9,855 bases of DNA from Kiritimatiellia bacterium (GTDB lineage Bacteria; Verrucomicrobiota; Kiritimatiellia; RFP12; UBA1067). Positions 6,761-9,855 of this stretch are shown here, piece after piece (within the stretch, counting starts at the first letter, position 1; every line of letters starts with the position of its first letter). Where the stretch lies: positions 1-9,855 of the forward strand of contig JAFUDL010000041.1 in assembly GCA_017459225.1 (NCBI GenBank). Direction: 5' to 3'. Below the pieces are notes generated by a model. That model was not told the origin of the DNA. It did no database searches and worked only from the letters and a program-made list of their open reading frames with translations. The position numbers were made by a program, and so were the translations under genes.

Positions 6761-6879
6761 GGGGAAGCGCACTGTTGCCGTGAGAGGTCTGGAATTTGCG
6801 GGTCCGAATCGGGGAAGCGGCACTCTTGCCGCTTCTGCATTGGCACGTCATTGTGAAGCGACAGGAGTGTCGCTTCCCC
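6761..6879. repeat. Cluster of three GGGGAAGCG-type palindromic repeats
   Basis: R1 (6761-6780) is a partial direct copy, GGGGAAGCGCACTGTTGCCG. R2 (6811-6835) has perfect 9-bp arms GAAGCGGCA and TGCCGCTTC around CTCT. R3 (6855-6879, inverted) has perfect 9-bp arms GAAGCGACA and TGTCGCTTC around GGAG. Reverse-complemented, R3 matches R2 at all but three positions; two of these are a paired G-C to A-T change that keeps the stem, and the third is in the loop. R2 and R3 also form a larger inverted repeat with a 19-bp gap. Confidence 0.85.
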
Positions 6880-6913
6880 GAAAAGGGAGAGCCGAGGCTG
6901 ATTTGTCTGACGT

Positions 6914-6949
6914 GACTAACGGGACATGCGGGACGAATGGGACAGTGAA
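6914..6949. repeat. Short 9-bp degenerate tandem repeat
   Basis: Four 9-bp units start with GAC: GACTAACGG, GACATGCGG, GACGAATGG, GACAGTGAA. Only GAC and the GG at the end of the first three units are constant. It adds to the repeat mosaic of this intergenic region; no gene reads through it convincingly. Confidence 0.5.
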
Positions 6950-7001
6950 TGAGCCGCAACTGCATTTGCCCCACATTGCCATAGCCGCTCTACTCAAACC
7001 C

Positions 7002-7030
7002 CGAAACCAGAAACTCGAAACTTCGAAACT
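7002..7030. repeat. 7-bp tandem repeat of CGAAACT type
   Basis: Heptamers CGAAACC, AGAAACT, CGAAACT, then one extra T, then CGAAACT. The 7-bp unit length is shared with the tandem at 5085-5133, but the sequence differs. It lies just upstream of the methyltransferase promoter. Confidence 0.6.
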
Positions 7031-7057
7031 TTCTTGGCCCCGCGACGGGCGGTTTTT

Positions 7058-7066
7058 TGCTATACT
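7058..7066 (+). promoter_or_regulatory. Extended -10 promoter upstream of the methyltransferase
   Basis: TGCTATACT: TATACT at 7061-7066 preceded by the TGn extension and a T-rich tract (7053-7058). No -35 match is seen at normal spacing. A start near 7073 would place the perfect hairpin at 7075-7089 at the extreme 5' end of the transcript, and would give the methyltransferase mRNA a leader of about 285 nt. No stronger promoter is visible closer to the gene. Confidence 0.55.
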
Positions 7067-7074
7067 ATTCGCGT

Positions 7075-7089
7075 TCCGCCGATGGCGGA
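7075..7089 (+). promoter_or_regulatory. Hairpin at the predicted 5' end of the leader RNA
   Basis: TCCGCC (7075-7080) and GGCGGA (7084-7089) form a perfect 6-bp stem with a GAT loop, a few bases after the expected transcription start. Stems at this position often protect an mRNA from 5'-end decay; that role here is inferred. Confidence 0.5.
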
Positions 7090-7115
7090 GCTTTGGCGCA
7101 ACGGGGAGAAATCCA

Positions 7116-7136
7116 ATGCGCCGAGAATCGATTTAG
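7116..7136 (+). other. Six-codon mini-ORF (MRRESI) in the methyltransferase leader
   Basis: ATG at 7116 is followed by five sense codons and TAG. GGGGAG (7103-7108) lies seven bases upstream, a better ribosome binding site than that of the methyltransferase itself. The ribosome site lies in the loop, and the ATG in the right arm, of a predicted stem (7092-7100 with 7117-7125, including two G-T pairs). It may be a regulatory leader peptide, or the truncated start of a gene displaced when the DNA-modification cassette entered. Translation is unproven. Confidence 0.35.
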
Positions 7137-7208
7137 CATCAACGCTAACAAGTCGTTCTCGCGAAATACTGCAACATTTCATTATGTGGACGGCATGTGA
7201 GTGATGAT

Positions 7209-7306
7209 GTGCCCATATGGGCGCATTGTCTCTCCGTGTATCCACATGCGCCTGTTGCAGGGCGTCGCGAGAGTGCATGGAAAGACGTGCGCTCTTTTTT
7301 ATGCAC
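7209..7306 (+). promoter_or_regulatory. Structured part of the methyltransferase leader
   Basis: Three structures lie side by side. A perfect 12-bp palindrome GCCCATATGGGC (7211-7222) extends to 18 bp with one G-T pair, and could bind a dimeric protein. GGCGCAT (7220-7226) pairs with ATGCGCC (7246-7252), sharing bases with the palindrome so the two compete. A long stem pairs 7273-7285 (GTGCAT, GG, AAAGA) with 7293-7306 (TCTTT, TTT, ATGCAC), with two G-T pairs and one bulged T around a 7-nt loop, ending 50 nt before the gene. The frame is open here and joined to the methyltransferase, but the 52 residues it would add are not part of M.EcoRI-like proteins, so I read it as untranslated. Confidence 0.45.
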
Positions 7307-7356
7307 GCGAGATGGTCTCCACGGCAACACGAGCGCGAAGCATAAATGAAAGCAGT

Positions 7357-8496
7357 ATGGCCAATACAAATCTATCGGCGGCGAAGAAGGCGAAGAAGGA
7401 CGAGTTCTACACGCAGCTAGCCGACATCAACGCCGAGCTCAGGCACTACACGCATCACTTCGAGGGGAAAGTCGTGTTCTGCAACTGCGACGACCCGTAC
7501 GAATCCAATTTCTTCAAGTATTTCGCCGCAAACTTCAACGCGCTCAAGCTCAAGAGGCTAATTGCCACATGCTACGCTGGTTCGCCCGTCGCGGGGCATC
7601 AGTTGGAGCTGGACTTGTTCGGTGATGACGGCGGCGGGGCGGGAGCGCCGCGCGCGCCGAGTGTTTCTTCGCGCATCCCCCACAAGATTGTCATCAACGA
7701 GGTGAAGGACGTGAACGGCGACGGGCGTATCGACCTCGCCGACGTCGAATGGCTCATCAAGAACGACAAGAACGTGTTGACGCGTCTTGAAGGTGACGGC
7801 GATTTCCGTTCGCCTGAGTGCGTCAAACTCCTGAAGCAATCGGACATCGTCGTAACCAACCCGCCGTTTTCTCTCTTCCGCGAATACATTGCACAGCTTA
7901 TACAGTACGGTAAGAAGTTTCTCATCATCGGAAATCAGAACGCTATACACTACAAAGAGATATTCCCGCTCATAAGGGAGAACATAATATGGTTGGGATA
8001 TGGTTTCAAGGGCAATGCCGCGCATTTCATCAACACCAGCTACGAGGACTACGCCACGGCGGGCGACCATCGTGCAGGCATGATTCGCGTGTCGGGCGTT
8101 ATGTGGTTTACGAATCTCGACCACAAGAAACGGCATGAGGAATTTGTATTTGTGCGCCGCTACACCCCCTCCGCTTATCCCAACTATGAAAATTTCGACG
8201 CGATAGAAGTCTCGAAGACCGCAGACATCCCCGAGGACTGGGGTGGTCTGATGGGGGTGCCCGATACGTTTCTCGCCAAGTACAATCCCGACCAGTTTGA
8301 GATCATTGGCAACGCAGGCGACACCGGTTGGGCAAGAAGCGCAGGTGTTCAGGCAATGGGCCACGAGACTATTGCACGATTGAGAAAGCAAGGGAATATG
8401 GCGCATGTCACGGCGAATATGAATTCGCTATATCTTGATCTAGACGGCAAGATTATTTTACCCTATTCACGCATCATCATCCGGAGGAAGAGATGA
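7357..8496 (+). CDS. M.EcoRI-like adenine-N6 DNA methyltransferase
   Basis: The enzyme transfers a methyl group from S-adenosylmethionine to adenine N6 in a specific DNA sequence. The 379-residue product matches M.EcoRI (326 residues, GAATTC) block by block: KKDEFYTQ (13-20), VFCNCDDP with SNFFKYF (40-56), GDGDFRS (146-152), the catalytic SDIVVTNPPFSLF (162-174, NPPF at 168-171), KKFLIIGNQN with YKEIFPLI, YPNYENFDAI and MGVPDTFLAKYNPDQFE (299-315). Two insertions explain the extra length: about 75-145, holding a dockerin/EF-hand-like loop (118-129), and about 318-355. ATG 7357 is chosen because the family begins there; upstream in-frame GTG 7201 and ATG 7312 add non-family sequence. The ribosome site (GAAAG) is weak. 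Codon use looks more AT-rich than in the left-hand genes, which suggests acquisition. Whether it recognises GAATTC is unknown. Confidence 0.92.
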   Translation: MANTNLSAAKKAKKDEFYTQLADINAELRHYTHHFEGKVVFCNCDDPYESNFFKYFAANFNALKLKRLIATCYAGSPVAGHQLELDLFGDDGGGAGAPRAPSVSSRIPHKIVINEVKDVNGDGRIDLADVEWLIKNDKNVLTRLEGDGDFRSPECVKLLKQSDIVVTNPPFSLFREYIAQLIQYGKKFLIIGNQNAIHYKEIFPLIRENIIWLGYGFKGNAAHFINTSYEDYATAGDHRAGMIRVSGVMWFTNLDHKKRHEEFVFVRRYTPSAYPNYENFDAIEVSKTADIPEDWGGLMGVPDTFLAKYNPDQFEIIGNAGDTGWARSAGVQAMGHETIARLRKQGNMAHVTANMNSLYLDLDGKIILPYSRIIIRRKR

Positions 8497-8598
8497 GAAC
8501 TGGTCCGCTCCGTGTTCTCGTTTCTTGGACGGCGTTTTCCTCTTGCCTCAGCTACGAAACAAAATCTTGTGAATCCCGTAAAAAGAAAGGCGTAACGA

Positions 8599-9687
8599 AT
8601 GAAGATAGAACCGCATATCATAATCGTCCGAGAGCTGGTCGAGGGCTACAGGAACGACGACGAGGAGGGCGTCGTCGCATACGGCGGCAGGCTTGACGTG
8701 CGTCCGAAGTACCAGCGCGAGTTCATCTACTCCGACGCCGAGCAGAAGGCCGTGATCGACACCGTCACTAAGGGATATCCGCTCAACGTCATGTACTGGG
8801 CGGTGCGGGGCGACGGCACGTACGAGGTGATGGACGGCCAGCAGCGCACGCTCTCCATCTGCGAGTATGTGGCGGGGAAGTTCGACTACTTCTTCCGTTT
8901 TTTCTCCAACCTCTCGAAGGAGGAGCGGAATAGGATTCTCGACTACGCCCTGACGGTCTACTTCTGCGAGGGAGGGGACGACGAGAAGCTCGAATGGTTC
9001 AAGACGATCAACATCGCTGGCAAGGAGCTCACGGATCAGGAGCTGCTGAACGCGGTATACGCCGGACCGTGGACGGCGGACATGAAGCGCTTCTTCTCCA
9101 AGCCGTCGGGTCCCGCCTATTCGCTCGCAAACCGCTACCTCAAAGGCGAGCCGATACGCCAGGACTACATGGAGACGGCGCTTGAATGGATGTCGAACGG
9201 CGACGTGAAGTCGTACATGGCCCTACACCAGCACGACACGACGGCGATGGCGGAGTGGCTGCACTTCAAGGGCGTCATCGACTGGGTGCAGACGCTCTTC
9301 CCAAAATACCGCAAGGAGATGAAGGGTCTCGACTGGGGCGGGATGTTCCGTCTCTACGGAAAGGGTAAATACGATCCTGCTGCGATGGAGAGGGACGTGC
9401 AGCGGCTTATGGCCGACGACGATGTGACGAGAAAAGGCGGCATCTACGAGTATCTTCTCTCCGGCGGAGAGCGGGAGAGCGCGCTTTCAATCCGCAAGTT
9501 CACGGACTCGCAGAAGCGCGCCGCATACGAGCGTCAGGGCGGCAGATGCGCCGATTGCGGAAAGTTCTGCGACTTCGAGGAGATGCACGGCGACCACAAG
9601 ACGCCCTGGTCGAAGGGCGGCCACACCATTCCCGAGAATCTCCAGATGTTGTGCCGCACCTGCAATCTCAAGAAGGGCGATCTTTGA
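8599..9687 (+). CDS. DUF262-HNH nuclease, likely restriction/defence effector
   Basis: The 362-residue protein has the DUF262 (GmrS-like, ParB-fold) domain at its N-terminus: VRPKYQREFIYSDAEQK (34-50), PLNVMYW (61-67) and the nucleotide-site motif DGQQR (79-83). A mostly helical middle follows, and an HNH nuclease domain closes the protein: zinc-type cysteine pairs at 317/320 and 352/355, DH at 332-333, Asn347 and CNLKKGD (355-361), an H-N-N variant of the motif. Related GmrSD and BrxU enzymes use a DUF262 domain with nucleotide hydrolysis to control an HNH-type nuclease against phage DNA. Here it lies 102 bp after the M.EcoRI-like gene, so it probably cuts DNA lacking (or, less likely, carrying) that mark. 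AAAGG ahead of the ATG supports the start. The motifs are intact. Confidence 0.9.
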   Translation: MKIEPHIIIVRELVEGYRNDDEEGVVAYGGRLDVRPKYQREFIYSDAEQKAVIDTVTKGYPLNVMYWAVRGDGTYEVMDGQQRTLSICEYVAGKFDYFFRFFSNLSKEERNRILDYALTVYFCEGGDDEKLEWFKTINIAGKELTDQELLNAVYAGPWTADMKRFFSKPSGPAYSLANRYLKGEPIRQDYMETALEWMSNGDVKSYMALHQHDTTAMAEWLHFKGVIDWVQTLFPKYRKEMKGLDWGGMFRLYGKGKYDPAAMERDVQRLMADDDVTRKGGIYEYLLSGGERESALSIRKFTDSQKRAAYERQGGRCADCGKFCDFEEMHGDHKTPWSKGGHTIPENLQMLCRTCNLKKGDL

Positions 9688-9716
9688 CAAATAATCCACA
9701 CGAGAAACCCCTGAAA

Positions 9717-9725
9717 TGCTATAAT
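9717..9725 (+). promoter_or_regulatory. Extended -10 promoter of the last gene
   Basis: TGCTATAAT: a perfect TATAAT at 9720-9725 with TGn before it, six bases from the ATG at 9732. The spacing equals that of the transporter promoter and predicts a leaderless mRNA. A TTGACA at 9684-9689 is 30 bp from the -10, too far to serve as its -35. Confidence 0.6.
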
Positions 9726-9731
9726 GTCCGC

Positions 9732-9855
9732 ATGCCCACTGGAGGACACATTGCGATCTTGCTCACGGCAGTCGCCTTTGCCGCGTTCGCGCGCAAGGCG
9801 GCTGCCGCGCCGTTGCCGCAGCTTGACTTTGCCGATGCCGGCGCGTGCACGAACA
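9732..9855 (+). CDS. N-terminus of an exported protein (3' partial)
   Basis: Forty-one codons are visible. Residues 1-22 form a likely signal peptide with a hydrophobic core (IAILLTAVAFAAFA), then RKAAAA and a probable cleavage before or near APLPQLDF. The usual N-terminal positive charge is missing and the Arg-Lys lies after the core, which is unusual. The mature part begins PQLDFADAGAC and is too short to assign a family. No ribosome binding site precedes the ATG; GGAGG occurs after it (9741-9745), four bases before an in-frame ATT. Confidence 0.65.
   Translation, partial: MPTGGHIAILLTAVAFAAFARKAAAAPLPQLDFADAGACTN

Larger units (their letters stand above)
6660..7356. other. Intergenic region between the transporter and methyltransferase
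   Basis: I find no convincing gene in these roughly 700 bp; open frames on either strand are read through repeats and lack family features. The left end holds the divergent transporter promoter. The middle (6761-7030) is a mosaic of short repeats: three GGGGAAGCG-type copies, a 9-bp tandem and a 7-bp tandem. From 7058 to 7356 lies the promoter and long structured leader of the methyltransferase gene. The mosaic separates the native-looking genes on the left from the DNA-modification cassette on the right. Confidence 0.7.

Noticed and set aside
6761..7030. CRISPR array
   Set aside because: The repeats are short, self-complementary, of several unrelated types and irregularly spaced, with no unique spacers of constant length and no cas genes.
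7038..7058. Intrinsic terminator (GC stem plus six T)
   Set aside because: The stem is only 4 bp, no + strand gene lies upstream to be terminated, and the T tract abuts an extended -10, so it is better read as part of the promoter.
7201..7356. N-terminal extension of the methyltransferase from GTG 7201
   Set aside because: The 52 extra residues match no part of M.EcoRI-like proteins, no ribosome site precedes 7201, and the DNA is full of hairpins; the family start is at 7357.
7133..9700. Direct or terminal repeats marking insertion of the restriction cassette
   Set aside because: I compared the sequence around both edges by eye and saw no convincing repeat, integrase or transposase.
9684..9725. 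TTGACA as the -35 of the last promoter
   Set aside because: The distance to TATAAT is 30 bp, far from the usual 16-18 bp.

Overview
The window is GC-rich and densely coding. Its genes are bacterial. Several short dispersed repeat families (GGGCAAGATGCCCGT-type palindromes that read as TGKMPVP, GAAGCGGCA-type palindromes, and heptamer tandems that read as EPRTTSH) are of a kind I associate with the PVC group, especially Kiritimatiellota, Lentisphaerota and Verrucomicrobiota. That taxonomic placement is an inference from memory and was not searched.

Left part (1-4210, + strand): the last 57 codons of an unrecognised gene are followed by a good sigma-70-type promoter (TTGTCA, 17 bp, TATAAT). 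This promoter drives a tightly packed four-gene operon: an FGGY sugar kinase (probable L-ribulokinase), L-ribulose-5-phosphate 4-epimerase (araD), an RluA-family RNA pseudouridine synthase, and an MscS-type mechanosensitive channel. Every junction is an overlap (16, 4 and 17 nt). The first two genes carry out the last two steps of L-arabinose catabolism to D-xylulose 5-phosphate; no isomerase gene is in view. The other two genes have no obvious link to arabinose.

Middle (4215-6659, - strand): a convergent gene ends 4 bp from the operon. It encodes an 814-residue fusion of a periplasmic sugar-binding protein, a membrane anchor and a MalF-type ABC permease. A 7-bp tandem repeat forms part of the linker, and the binding domain contains a textbook EF-hand loop. 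Neither the ATPase nor the second permease is visible.

Intergenic region (6660-7356, about 700 bp): it holds the transporter promoter with a possible operator, a cluster of palindromic repeats with compensatory base changes, two more short tandem repeats, and then a promoter with a long, hairpin-rich leader that includes a six-codon mini-ORF with a good ribosome binding site.

Right part (7357-9687, + strand): an M.EcoRI-like adenine-N6 DNA methyltransferase is followed by a DUF262-HNH nuclease, a likely two-gene restriction-modification or phage-defence cassette. No EcoRI-like nuclease is present. The window ends in the first 41 codons of a gene for an exported protein, with a promoter so close to its ATG that the mRNA is probably leaderless.

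Four promoters in the window share an extended -10 of the form TGnTATAmT, and two of them sit exactly 6 nt from the ATG.
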